Assembly (NCBI RefSeq): GCF_001653235.2
Contig: NC_035792.1
Location: 868,001-932,000 of the forward strand
Length of the DNA stretch: 64,000 bases
Source of the DNA: Pochonia chlamydosporia 170
Taxonomy: Eukaryota; Ascomycota; Sordariomycetes; Hypocreales; Clavicipitaceae
Direction: 5' to 3'
How positions within the stretch are numbered: the first letter of the stretch is position 1; each line of letters starts with the position of its first letter. Positions 11,276-23,703 of the stretch are shown in pieces. The notes under the pieces are model-generated. The model was not told the DNA's origin, did no database searches, and worked only from the letters and a program-made list of their open reading frames with translations. The position numbers and the translations under genes were made by a program.

Positions 11276-13725
11276 GCTGTCGGAGCGTAGCCTCTCATAT
11301 CAGGAACAATGGACGGATTCTACATGGGTTTTACAGCAAAGCCCCCTACCGTCAAGGGAACATCGCTTGCAATATAATGTGTCTGTCTCACGGACAACTG
11401 ATCAGAAACCTCAATCTTTAAATGAGGTGGCACATCTACTCTGGATCCAATGGCGCCGCCATCCAACATGTCTTTCACACACAACGAAAAACGCCATGAA
11501 AGGGGAATGTGGAATGGTATCAGTCCGAAGAATTGATTGACTACCTAGGCTGGAGGTAGGTTGTCTAACGAGCCACTCTCCTTCCCTCCTGAACTGACCC
11601 TCCATCTCAAATATCCAAACGCACAAGCCTGCAGGCGGGCTCCGCCGCTACATCGACCGACCGCACATCACACACACCATCACGGACCCTACGGTTTGCC
11701 AAGAGCTGCTGGCCGGCTTGCTTTCAGTTCTCCAGTCTAGGCGATTGGACGAACGATGGTTTGCTTGCGGATTCCCTCGGAAGCAACAGAGGCTATTTTG
11801 TTTTGCATGGGCGTAGTTGGCTAATAAGATGCATGGCAATGCCCACTCCTGAATATTGGTTTCTTGGCTTGGATCCGGAGCCTTTCTTTAGGTTACGGCA
11901 AATCGACATGGGAAGCATGTTCAGCAAAGATTCTGCTGTGTGCTGCAACGCAGTAGGCCAATGCACTCTGGCCCGAGCGCTGCCTATGGAGGGGACGTCG
12001 AGCTACTCGAAGCTGCAGAGACACATTCCCAAGTATCAAGAAACTGGGTACGTATTCGCGAAATGGTTGGCCGACAACTGTGAGCCATCGGTCTGCAACA
12101 TTTGCAGTGTACTCCGTATGCTTCAAAGAGTCTCCCAGTGCTGGAGTGGGTTCAACAGCCGCACCGCAATGCGCACCTTTCTCAATATCAGGGCTGGATT
12201 TGGGCTGCCAGCGGCTTTTCTGGAAGGTGAAGCCACAATCAAAAGGCGAGACATGCATCGAATCCATGCACATAGCCAACCTGTGTTATCCCCCTGAATC
12301 GGGGGCTGGCTGAGATGCAGGGCTGCGAACGACTTGCCGTTTCTTCCGCCACTTTTTTGGCAACCGCCCAACGTGGCAATCTTGCCACCGTGGGTGATTG
12401 ATTTGAGTGACCAGCGTTGACATGGCCAACCGCGGCTTTGGATCGGGTAGCGTCGTATTTGGGTTTGGTAGCGGCGCTGTGCTAAGTCCAAGAGCCGTTG
12501 GCGCCACATCAAAACACATAAAAACAGCCGTGGAGGACGAGGACCCAGCGCTGCCTGCGAGTTGTGATTGACTTCACAATATGAACATGGCAGGTATAGC
12601 CAGATCTATCTGGGCGCAATTTCGACCCGGCGAGATGGGTGATGTCGATCAATATATCCTGCCCCAACCTAAGACCTACTTCACGTTTGACGTGAGGTGT
12701 ATTTCCGTGTGACACCCGACACAGCGCGCCGGGTCTCCAGTTTCATTATGCTCGTTTTGGATGCTGTGGCTCTTCGATGACAAGACGAAATAATCTGTCA
12801 CGCGTGGCTGTCGGCATTTGGGGACTCCATTGCACTGGTATCCAAAGCTAAAGTTCAAGGCCAGACTGCTTTTACCTCTGTCAGGAGCGGCTTGTTCCCT
12901 CAGGTTCGCCGACACTTGACGTCTCGGAAAGTGATTTGCCTCGCAGCAAGCCTGCTAAGTTGGGCCATGTCTGTGCGGAAACACGATGGCGGTTCCATTT
13001 CCCTTACCTTCGGAGCAAATAGAAACAGCGGAATGCAATGACAGAAGCCAGAGGGCTTGAGTTTCACATGGGTCCTGAAGATCTCCAAATGTCCATGCGG
13101 GCGCCACCAGTTAGCCATGACTCAAGCCACGAAGAGACTAGGGTTAGGCCCATCAGAAGCAATATCCCTCCGCTGTTCCGTTCCTCTACTACTGACTCCA
13201 CCATATTGAGCAATGGGGTGGGTTAGGTTTTGATGGCAACAGACATTACACATGTTGAGCGTTGTGACGAGGACGTGCTTCTCAGACGGGTCCGATTTTG
13301 CCTCTCTTCGGGTTACACTCCGGAGGTTCTGGTTATATCAACCTTCTCCGTGTCGTACAACATACATCCACTTCATTATCAATTTTTGCTCTTGGCAATG
13401 CGAGAAGGCTGCGTGTAAGCGGTTGTGGCACTGTTGAACGCCCGCCAGCATAAGAGTTAAGGTGATCACCTTCCCCAAATACTCCATCTGTATCCCATTC
13501 ACTTTTCAACCCCAGTCATCGACCCACGCAGGTGCATGTTCACCAGGGGAAGAGAGGCTGAAGAGAGAAGGTCAAGGTAGTTCAACAGTCACCCATCCAT
13601 TCCCTCCCCTGCCAGTGTTCGATTGCTTTCTTTTTTCAACAACCTCAAAACGACGGTATCGACAGGACTGAGTGAATGGTTGTATCACTGCAGCGGTGAG
13701 CGACATTAGAGGCATCATCACCTCC
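11276..13725. other. Intergenic region and promoter of the CFEM receptor gene
   Basis: Many overlapping frames of 60-180 codons occur on both strands, none with a recognisable domain and none extendable by consistent splice sites. The last few hundred bases are pyrimidine-rich and contain GA-rich tracts (13540-13640), compatible with a promoter for the receptor gene starting at 13726. Confidence 0.4.
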
Positions 13726-15252
13726 ATGATGAGATTGAAGATTGGGTTTGCTTTTCTTTCGGCCCTGACATTGCCATACCTTTGTCTTGGCAGCGCGAAT
13801 ACCTCGGTTCCGTCGGCAGCAGAGCTGGTTGCCTCACTGACGACTGTGCCGAAGTGTGCGGTAAGTGCAAACACTCGTCTTTCCGTCATTATTTCAAGAA
13901 ACGGATGCTGACAGCCATCTAGCTTAACTGCCTCGCCCAGTCTGTTACCAAGGCACAATGTGGCCTTCAAGATCCACAATGTATTTGTGTTGACAAATAT
14001 GTTGCTATTGAAAGTGCTGGCACGCCCTGCATCTTGAAGGCTTGTAACTTGACCGACGCATTGTGTAAGTGTGACCGGTGTGCCCTTCGCGGGTGGACAT
14101 GGTGGTAAAGCAAACGAAAGCATGTTTCTAACACCCAGGCCCTAAACAGTCACCAAGAATGTCACCGAAAGTGTTTGCAATAGGCCGATTAGGGACAAGA
14201 GTGGACGATACGATGCCATGAACATCACCATGGGAGTCATCACGGCACTCCTCGTTGTGATTCGACTCGGATTCAAAAAGTTTTTCAGCTACCGGAGAGA
14301 ACTCGGTGCCGATGATTGGGTCATTCTAGGAACTGTCGTCATCGGAATCCCTTGTACCATTATCAACAAAGTCGGCCTCACCGCGAATGGCCTAGGCAAG
14401 GATGTTTGGACATTGCCGCCGGACGAGTTGACCAGATTCGTCATGTACTTCTACATCATGGAGGTTTTGTACTTGGCGGAAATGTCCATCATCAAACTCA
14501 GCCTGTCACTCTTCTACTTGTACATCTTTCCAGGAACGACGATTCGCCGGCTGCTGTTGGGTACAGCTATTTTCAACGTCATCTTTGGGTTTACCTTTGT
14601 CACGACGGGCATTTTCCAGTGTACTCCAGTCAGTCGATACTGGACCCAGTATGTCGATAGCAACTCGACTGGACGTTGTATCAACATCAACTTGTTTGCG
14701 TGGATCCATGCTGCGCTCAACATTGCCGTTGACGTGTGGATGATTGCGCTGCCGTTGAGCCAGATTAAACGGCTGGAGCTTCACTGGAAGAAGAAGATTG
14801 GCGTCACTTTTATGTTTTTGATCGGAACTTTGTAAGACTGCTTCCTTCTCTTCACATCATGATGGATTTCCAGCTGACAAAGCATGTTGTCCTATAGTGT
14901 CACCGTTGTCTCAATCTTGAGATTACAGTCTCTCATCAACTTTGCAAACTCGACCAATCCAACATGGGATAACTGGATCGTAGGTTGGTGGTCAACCATT
15001 GAAGTCAACGTCGGCATGATTTGCACATGCCTACCAACTGTGCGCCTGATCCTTGTACGCGCGGCTCCTCGCATCTTCAGCACCAACATGTCTAGCAACA
15101 AGTCGCATCCAACGCATAATGGCACCCGCGACCGATATAGTAGGAACAGCAATATGATGGGCCACAAGCAGATTGAACTGGCGAGCATCGAGACGAACAT
15201 AATTGACGTAGGAGAAAAGCCAAAGAAGGGAAAAGGGTTCTTTGGCGCATGA
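13726..15252 (+). CDS. CFEM-domain rhodopsin-like integral membrane receptor (PTH11-type)
   Basis: Four exons (13726-13860, 13923-14064, 14150-14831, 14898-15252) encode 437 aa, and all three introns keep the frame. Residues 1-23 form a signal peptide. Residues 44-102 form a CFEM domain with eight cysteines at 44, 48, 58, 65, 67, 81, 86 and 102. The rest is the fungal rhodopsin domain: seven hydrophobic segments, the GADDW motif after the first helix, and a polar cytoplasmic tail ending in a Lys/Gly-rich segment. Family knowledge: proteins of this PTH11-related class sit in the plasma membrane and several sense surface or host cues; the ligand is unknown. Start: the ATG at 13726 is the first that gives a signal peptide. 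The preceding frame is open only by way of a GTG. Confidence 0.92.
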
Positions 15253-15573
15253 GTAATGATGATCAATGAGGGGAGGCAGGAAATGTATTATACACCATAC
15301 CTTGAGTTTTAGCTTCTGGTTGAGAGATCTGGCCAGCTGTCTCACATACCATAATAAGCGAGCGTCAGAACTGTTTTTATAGTCGTATCAAGTTAAGACA
15401 ATTGAGCAATCAGTCCCATTACCAGTTATCTTTTCCTGCATCTAAAATGCGCGCCCATGTGGTTCCCCTGTTTAACCAGGTATGTCGTCCATATCCTAGC
15501 GCGCTTGCCCACGATAAAATTCCATTTGACGACGCATCAAGGGTTCATATGGCACCGATCCCTTCTCGCCAAT
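15253..15573. other. Short convergent intergenic spacer
   Basis: This 321-bp stretch separates the 3' ends of the receptor gene (+) and the F-box gene (-). It should hold both 3' untranslated regions; no further signal is visible. Confidence 0.6.
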
Positions 15574-16257
15574 CTAGCAAGTACACATCGGATCCAGTTC
15601 GTCGGCAATTTCAACCATCGTGTCCTCGACCAGCCGACAAGTGGGACACTGTACCTTGACCCCGGCCGCGAACCATTTAACCGAAGCCTGCCAAACGTCT
15701 CCACGATCCATACCCCAGCCCTGCGAACTCAAGAGCCCCAGCTTGCGCGACCAGTACGCCTGCCTAGTCGGCCGATAACAAGCGCAGTCAACGCAGAGAT
15801 TCCATGCCCGAGACGGTCGGGACTGAGCATCTCTCGGTCGAAACCGCGAAAGGATGGAGTTGAGGTGTCTGCAGGAACAGGACGATGTGCCGTAGTAGTC
15901 GGATGTCTCACCTGGTGTTGAGAAGAGAGCCCATGGTTGGCGGTGGATTTGCGGCGTTGGAACCCGGAGATTGCACAGGGTGGCGATTGACAGCAGGGTC
16001 TTGCAGGTCAGTGCGAGGATTACGGCGTCGGATGTGGGGGATTGTGAGAATATCTGGATGAGGATTTCGGGGGGCAGGTTGAGGAGCGGCGAAGTTGGTT
16101 TGGTCGTCGGTGTGAGGACCTGGGGTTTGTAAGTGATGAGGGTGATGATGGGGGGAGGGTGACTTGCGTCGGGGGGAATGCGGAAGGTTATGCTGGAGAG
16201 GCAGGGTTTGTCATTATGGTGGATTTGCGCGGTTCTAGTGCGGAGTTGGGGGGTCAT
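15574..16257 (-). CDS. F-box domain protein
   Basis: An intronless 227-aa protein. Residues about 58-92 form an F-box with the pattern LLNLPPEILIQIF followed by a leucine/cysteine segment (ALTCKTLL), as in fungal F-box proteins that dock to Skp1 in SCF ubiquitin ligases. The C-terminal half contains several Cys/His residues (a CSC, CVDC and CPTC cluster at about 130-210) that may bind metal. No substrate-recognition repeat (LRR or WD40) is visible, so the target is unknown. It is divergent from the primase gene, the two start codons being 269 bp apart, so they may share a promoter region. Confidence 0.8.
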   Translation of the reverse strand: MTPQLRTRTAQIHHNDKPCLSSITFRIPPDASHPPPIITLITYKPQVLTPTTKPTSPLLNLPPEILIQIFSQSPTSDAVILALTCKTLLSIATLCNLRVPTPQIHRQPWALFSTPGETSDYYGTSSCSCRHLNSILSRFRPRDAQSRPSRAWNLCVDCACYRPTRQAYWSRKLGLLSSQGWGMDRGDVWQASVKWFAAGVKVQCPTCRLVEDTMVEIADELDPMCTC

Positions 16258-16526
16258 GATATCTTATTTTGCAGTCATTTTGTAATATTGTAGAGCTGTT
16301 GTTTCATAGCTGGTTGATGATGATGATGGAGTCATTGAGTCTGGAGGTTTCGGCCGCATTGTGGTGAGGAAGATGAAGCTGTGATTGGTTGACTGTCTTA
16401 ATTGATCGCCCCACATCGACGCGCCTCAACGCGTCTCCCAGATCTTCTTTCGTATTGGAGACATCAAACTCACATTTGGTGACAACTACCTCAGCAATTC
16501 CTCACAACAGCACACAAATCGTGACA

Positions 16527-18195
16527 ATGCTGCGCCAGGATTATAACCGCATCGATCCGAAACGGCGAAATGTGGTGGACCACAGGAAGAAGCAATTCGC
16601 GACTCCCCAGTACAAGGACGCAAGCTACCCTCACAGACTGAACTTTTATACCGACGCGCCGACCGCAGACATTACGCTTGAGCAGTTTGAACAATGGGCA
16701 ATTGACCGCCTGCGAGGTTCGCATTCTACATGAGCACACGAAAAGAAAGAAGGTTGCTAATAGGTGGAGCGTCGTAGTTCTCGGTGAACTGGAGGCATGT
16801 TCCTTTAGAAACCGCACGCCCGCCGAGACAGCATCGCACATGAAGCCCATTCTTGACAAGTATATCCCCCTCGACACAAATACCTCTTCTGCCGCGAGAC
16901 TCTTTAGCCAGAGGCAAAAGGACCACTACAGCCACTTCATACTCAGGCTGGCGTTCTCCTCGACGGAGGACCTGCGCCGCAGATTCACGCGTGTGGAAAC
17001 GATGCTTTTCCGCATGCGTTTTAACAGCGATGATATGTCTGAGCGGTCGGCGTTTGTGTCGAGTCTTGATTTGGACTGGTGGGAGGCTGTGACGGACGAG
17101 GAGAAGAGGGAGTATGCGGCGGACCTGGCTGCCATGGTGGGGAGTAAGAAATCCGGCGCCGAGGACGACATGTGGTTCAAGGTGGATTGGGAGAGGGTGC
17201 CGGATTTAATCGAGGGTAGGAGGGTGTTTTTGAAGCAGGGCAAGGCGTTTGTTCCTGGAAGGGAGCAGTCGAGTATGGTTGTGGCAGAGTTTTCGTCGCG
17301 ACTAGAGAAGCAACTCGAGGTATGTAGCTCGTGCTGCACATCAAGAATCATCGCTAACATTTGACAGCTGACTGCACGAGCTTTACCACGCCTCGATGAA
17401 GACGACCGACTCACCCCCATCCTCAACCACCTCTCCAAAAACTTCATCACCCCCGACTCCGCATACTCATCCAACTCGTCCGCCCCGGCCGGCGCACAAA
17501 TCACCGCCTCCAACATCGACAACCTCTCGCAGCACTTCCCAGCATGCATGTCCCACCTGCACCGCTCGCTCCGCCGCGACGCCCACCTCAAGCACTTCGG
17601 CCGCCTGCAGTACACGCTCTTCCTCAAGGGCATAGGGCTCAACCTCGAAGAGTGCCTCATGTTCTGGCGCAGCTCGTTCCACAAAATCACAGACGACCAG
17701 TTCAACAAGGACTACCGGTACAATGTGCGCCACGCGTACGGCGACGTGGGCGGCGACTCGAACAGACGCGGCGGCGGCTACAGCCCGTATAGCTGTCAGA
17801 AGATTCTGACGGAGCACCCGCCTGGCGCGGGGGACGCGCACGGCTGTCCGTACAGACACTTCAACATGGAGAACCTGACGGCGCTGGTGCAGGCGATGGG
17901 GGTGGCGGACAGGGCGGTCCTGCAGGGTGTGAAGGAGGATAAGGATAATCAGAAGTATCACATGGCTTGTAATCGGTATGTTTGGTGTACTTGACTGTGT
18001 GTTGGATGGTTTGCTAATTTGTGTGTGTGTAGGGTGTTTGAGCATTTGCACAAGATGGAGATTAAGAAGGCGAGGGATGAGAGTGTCTTGACGGCGAATC
18101 AGTTGGAGACGATTGTGCATCCGAATGAGTATTTTAAGAGGAGTTATTTGTTGAAGAATTTGGGGAGGGATGGGGATGTGAAGATGGAGGAGTAG
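16527..18195 (+). CDS. PRI2: DNA primase large subunit
   Basis: Four exons (16527-16716, 16778-17319, 17368-17975, 18033-18195) encode 500 aa, close to the 528 aa of the yeast protein. The product is the non-catalytic subunit of the polymerase alpha-primase complex that helps make RNA primers at replication origins and on lagging strands in the nucleus. The C-terminal domain holds the four cysteines expected to ligate a 4Fe-4S cluster: C304 (FPACM), C387 (YSCQK), C404 (HGCPYRHF) and C445 (HMACNR). Their spacing (83, 17, 41) nearly equals that of yeast Pri2 (81, 17, 40). Intron 1 must use the acceptor at 16777, because the earlier AG at 16773 region leads into a stop. No missing part was seen. 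Confidence 0.95.
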
Positions 18196-21100
18196 TGGTG
18201 TTGGTTGGTATGATGGTGATGATGGGATTTGGCATGGTGGGAGTTTGGAGTTTTATGCTGCAATATAGCGTCAACTTTAAGTTGTTGTGACAGTGGTTGT
18301 AAGTGATGGGCTGGTAATTGCCAGCGCAGTCTACGAGAATGGGCTGAGCTAAAGAGAAGGTATGCCGGAGGAATATAGTTGTTTGAGATTATTAAATCTG
18401 AACTTTGTTATTTAGATATGACTGCTTGTCTGCTGGGATGGGAGTAGTCGGCAGAGGAGCAAGGCTCGTTGATTAGATCTTGCTACATGAAGCCTTTACT
18501 GATGACTGCTTGGACTGCTGGGCCGTAATTGCATCTGATTTCAAGGAGGGGGCCTAACTACTGTTTTCAAGAACTTGGCCCGTCAGCTTTGTGTAAGTGG
18601 TTGAGTAAAGGTGTGGTTGTGCTGTAAGTGTCCAGGAATAAGGCGCCTGCTTCGTCATATCTAGGTAGTATTGATATAGAAATGGTTGAATCTGTGGTAG
18701 TTTGAGAGTCATATGGATGATTGGTCGGCTGGAGTGTGAAGGTACGCGAGTGATATGTGAGGTTGCTGAGAGTTGAGGTGGCGGCATGAATCAGGCTGTA
18801 TGTCTCCATTTCGACAGTCTTGTTACCGTAAGATGTTGTAGGTTCATATTAGTCTACCAGACTATGCAAAACGCCTCGACTTATGTTTACAAAAAGACAA
18901 AGATGTATTGGAAGCACGGTTATGATTGGTAGCGGCACTCATTGAATGCCTGTCAACAGCAGAGTGGTTGGCCGCGTTACCTGCGAGTCACATGGTTCAA
19001 CTTATAGTCAGCTACTATTACGCTTCAAAGAGAGTCATGTTGTAAATATGGCCATGTCTGAAAGTGACACTACCTGCTTTGGTGTTGTGTTAGTGGCCGG
19101 CCGTATAAGGACAGGGCTCTGCCTTTTGTGATTTGGCTATTGTCAACGGAAGATAACTTGTACAATCTCTCTGCATTCGCGGAAAGTTCCCTTTTGCCGG
19201 GCTAAATAACCTAGCCGCCATGTTCTTTGACAGGTATAGATCGCGGAATTTGGAGTAGCGTTGTATATGGCAGTGAGTTGAACGTATTAAATGTGCTAAA
19301 TGTCAAAACTGGAGACAGAGAAACGACTGTTTTGACACTTTGCAGATAAAAGCAGTGATCCTTTAGGAGCATAAAGGTTTACATGTTTTACTGATGCTCG
19401 ATTGGTCAAGGGACGGTGAACTACCATGTAAACTAAGAGGGTTGTAGCTGTATGTCTGGTAGGGCAAGTTATCCATGGGAGATGTGTATGTAAATGAGCC
19501 TATTAAGTATGGCGGCACCCATCCGATTAAATTGTGTTTCCAGTCTGCGACGGATCGTCAGTCTGATAATTAAAGAGTCTACAATATGGTAGTAATATAA
19601 AGCGCTACAACGGTAGCATTCATCTCCCTTGATGCATGTTTTGTTGTTTTGCTCAATGGACGGTGGTGAGGATGCATGTTAGTTGGCCGAGATATCCCCG
19701 ACATACAATACCGAGCAATATAAGTCTATAATTGCGATGTGGTAATTAATCATGCATGTATCGTCATTACACTCCGTATCACAAGTGAAATCAGCATCCA
19801 AAGTCCTATGCTCAATCTGCTCATCAGTCAGCGTCCATTACATTGCAACCCCGCACGAACAAGCCGCCATTCAACACCAAATCCACGCATATATTAACAT
19901 CCCAACACCAAATGCAAAGCATCTGCAATACGAAACACCACCTCCTCTCACATCTCACGCGAAGCCATATACCACATGCCCAGTCGCACCTCCAAATGCA
20001 ACCCCAACATGCAGTCACAGCAACACTAACGGAGGCATCTCCGTGCCCTCATTAATTGCATGTCACGATATCAATCAAGTGCACCGCATCTTGGTTCTGC
20101 AAAACGCGGTACGCGCTGCACACCCCCCTCCCTTTTTTGTGCAAACACGACCCCTTGGCTACGAAAGACCAGTTAAAAATGCAGGCGACGCGGTGCGGAC
20201 TGAGGGTCACGATGCGCGATGAGGTCAGAGGGACAAGGGATGTGTGGGGTTTATTGGACTGTGAAGGGTTGCGTTGGCGCGAGGGCTTGGAAATTTCTTG
20301 GTGACATGGGATGGTGTTGGAGTGGTGATGTGATGGCTTGGGTTTTTGGGCTTGGTGTCTTGTTTTTGCAGGATTGTAATGATGGAGTTGAGCAGGGAAT
20401 GAGTGTTTGCGCAATAGATGATGAAATGTATGCATGTGGGCGGTATGATGGCATCACTTTGGGAGATCGATCGATGAAATCAATGCAATTGGACCACTTG
20501 ACACTTGAGCTCGCACGTAATTTTGTGATTTGATTGAACACTCAATAATAGCCGAATTGGGTCATCATTTGCGAGAGCCGCTGCGCCGGAAACTCGCCGG
20601 ACATGTCCAACTCCATCACAACACTTCGTACATTAGATTACATGAGCTAAAGAGCGTCCTCGTATGTAAGCGTCTTGGCAAGTCACCCGAAAATAAAAAA
20701 CTATTCATCGCAAGCGCGGCACCAACCCACAAACAGACATGTTAATATAGAGCCACATGGCAGCCGGCATCGTTGGGCCCGAAACAACTCGGGAGATAAT
20801 CGCCCAAGTTGCAAATTAGGTGTCAAGACTCAAAACCGTCAGTCTGGTTTTGGCGGGGAAGACCTTCGTCGTGCACGGTCACGATTGAGATGCATGATGA
20901 CATCGGCGGTGGTGCACAAAAAACGGTGAGCTGCAACAGCGCCGTAAGGCCAGCCACTCACTTTACATGGTGAATTGGAGTTGACGACTCGTTTGGTATG
21001 GCATGCTCAGCCTCAACTGAGTTGTGGATGCTGGGGGTGGGACGAGCCTGAATGGAAGAGGACTGATTTTCTAGAAGCTTGGAAGAAAGGTAATGGCGTG

Positions 21101-23703
21101 AGGAGTGCCAGGTTGGGATGAATTTGCGCAAATCAAGAGTTGGGAGAATGATTTCCGACAAGGTTGCACACGTGTTGAGGTTGTTTTAAACTTTGTCGCG
21201 AGTGTCGTGATGAGGTGTTTGTGACTTGTGGCCTGATTCTGGATTTGTGGCTCGGACACAGCGTTGGTTACCAGATGAGAAGCGACTGCATGTCACTGCG
21301 TCAGATTCTGCAATAATCAAACTTGGAATCAGTGCAAACAGGGCAAATCGTGATAGAGTTGTGCGAGACAGGGTCATCCATGCTGGCTGTGACCCAACGT
21401 AAGCCAACACTGAGCCCAAATTCAACCCTGGCCATGTAATTATCCCCCAGCAACTTTTGACCAAATTGACCCCCAAATAACTGTTCAAAACTCGTATTTG
21501 CCCACTTACAAGATGACGCTCATGCAAAAGTTAGCGAGCACTTCTATTTTGGGCACGAAATCTCGGCAAATAACGAAATATTGAAACATTAAAAAATTCC
21601 GCCATTTGTCTTGCCCGAATTAATCTACCTTCGTCTACGGAGTATGTGTTGACAGCATTGCCACAAACCTAGCAAGAGCAGTGCCCAAATCCAAGCCACC
21701 AACATTGAAGATGGAATCAACAAGGGCCCGTTTCACCAACCCTGTGATCTCCTCGATCAAGATGCCTCGCTGCACGTAATTCCATGCCCTGCTCGCAGGG
21801 TCCGACACGTTTTAATTATAGCAGGCACACACTCCGTATCAACACCAGGATATTTCCAACCGAGTGTTGATCACTTCAAGTCGTGCAATCACAGCCGGGA
21901 CAGGAACCAAATGCAGAAGGTACATCTTTACTGTCCTCGTAATTATGTGAAGCGAAAAATATACTGAAACGTACCAATGGTCTGCAATTCTGCGTGATTT
22001 TAACATGCTAGTATGACACGAGGCTAAATTACAGCTATACTCCGTACCCTGGCCCAGCTTACTGGTAATTATAACCCACAACTATTTTGGAATTCGCGAG
22101 AGCCGGGACTTTTCTCAATCGAGACGAAAACGCGACTCAGTCCAGTTTCACATGAATGTCAACAGCTGTCATACACTAAAATAGAATAACAAAGACAGCA
22201 CTAGAATCAATGCCATTGAAAACAAGAGTTATTAAAATTCATCACAAAAAACCCACTTTTGTCTTCACCCGCGCGTACCGACGCGAGGAATAAAAACTCC
22301 TATCCCATGCCACTTTTTTTTTTCCTACCTGTCGCGATGTGTCCTTAGACCCCACTTTTCCTTGGGAATCGACTCACGCTGTTTGGCTAGCGCCGATGAA
22401 ATGGTTCGTTTCAGAGTGACCACAGCCCCACTATTTGTGCCAAGGAATCGTGGGCAACGAAGGAATTGACCAAAGGGAATGAGGTGAAAGAATTAGCCAG
22501 GAACCAAGACTCGTCGAGTCAAGTATGTGGTCTGATTAGTTGGGCAGTTGAAGATAGGGGTTGCCACATTGTTGTGATCGCCGTGTTTGCGTCTGATGAA
22601 GATGTGCGTGCTATGTTGTTGGTCTGACCTGCCGCCTTGACATGTGCGCCTAACAAGACATCACAGAACACCAATGCGCACAAGCCAAAAGAGATGAAAA
22701 TGTAGGCAATCCGCCATGTGGTATCATTTGTGTCTATCTACCCAGTCCGTGTACATTCATGCTATGCTGCGCAGCAGCCTCCTCGTCCGTCTCGTGTCGG
22801 GATTCCAGCGCCCGCACTCATTCTGTGTCAATCCGCATTAAACGGAGTCGCCTCCATGCCAAGCAAGTCCTATTCACTGCCAATGCCGTGGCTTCTCTTT
22901 ACCCAGGAGTGAAATGAAGTCTCTGAAGATAAATCCACTTCGTCGGACATATGTGACGTACTTCCGCCCCGCAAAACAGTAGAAAAATGGTCCGTCGCTT
23001 TGTTATTCATCCTGCTCCAAACCCATGCTTCAAGGTACCGTAGTTGGCGGCAAGGTTGCAACCACTCTTTCGTTGGCACTGCCAGAGTGTCAACAAATGA
23101 GGCGTGGTGCACTGCGGTGCCTTCAATCGATATCCATGGCGACGGGTTTCATAGTGGCAGTCATGGAAGTGCACCTAGAGCTGTTGTCCAACGTCCCAAA
23201 ACGTCCATGGCGACGGTCTTGTTTTGTGATGCGAATATAGGCGTGTCTGCGGTGTTGAGCCGTACGCCCGAAGAGATTTCCCCAAGCTAGTGAAGTCCTG
23301 GCCATGGAGACCAATTTCCAGCTTGACAACATGTTGCAGGTTTTGAGTCCCCCGTGCTTCGACGCTCTCGTATTGCCACGACCAACATCCCAATTATGCC
23401 ATGCAACGCAAATCCGAGAGCCGAGATGGAATGGAATTGATGTAGCGCCTTGACGCCAACTCGTTATCCGAGGGAGCAGTATCACATGTTGAGTGGGTAT
23501 CCTTTCTATAGTCCGCTGGTGAAAACAAAAACAGGGCAATGGTGATGTATGTATAACGCATCCGTGCGCTGCCCGTGTACGCGCAACGGATGCGTTTGCC
23601 GAAGAGGAAAAAGTAAAAATAAAAAACAATGGTGGTCATGATTCGCTTCGCTCCGTTTTGAACGTCCAAATTGTGTGCCGTGCCTAGGCTTGTGTCGAAA
23701 GGC
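18196..23703. other. Gene-poor region, 5.5 kb
   Basis: No reading frame carries a recognisable domain. The longest, at 19752-20222 (+), has a Pro/His/Thr-rich random-looking composition and overlaps equally long frames on the other strand. The stretch holds several copies of the 9-mer TACTCCGTA or 8 of its bases (19771, 21636, 21831, 22038). The part near 23.6 kb should be the 3' untranslated region of the small CxxC gene. Confidence 0.5.

Noticed and set aside
19752..20222. 156-codon frame on plus
   Set aside because: His/Pro/Thr-rich composition and equally long frames on the other strand.
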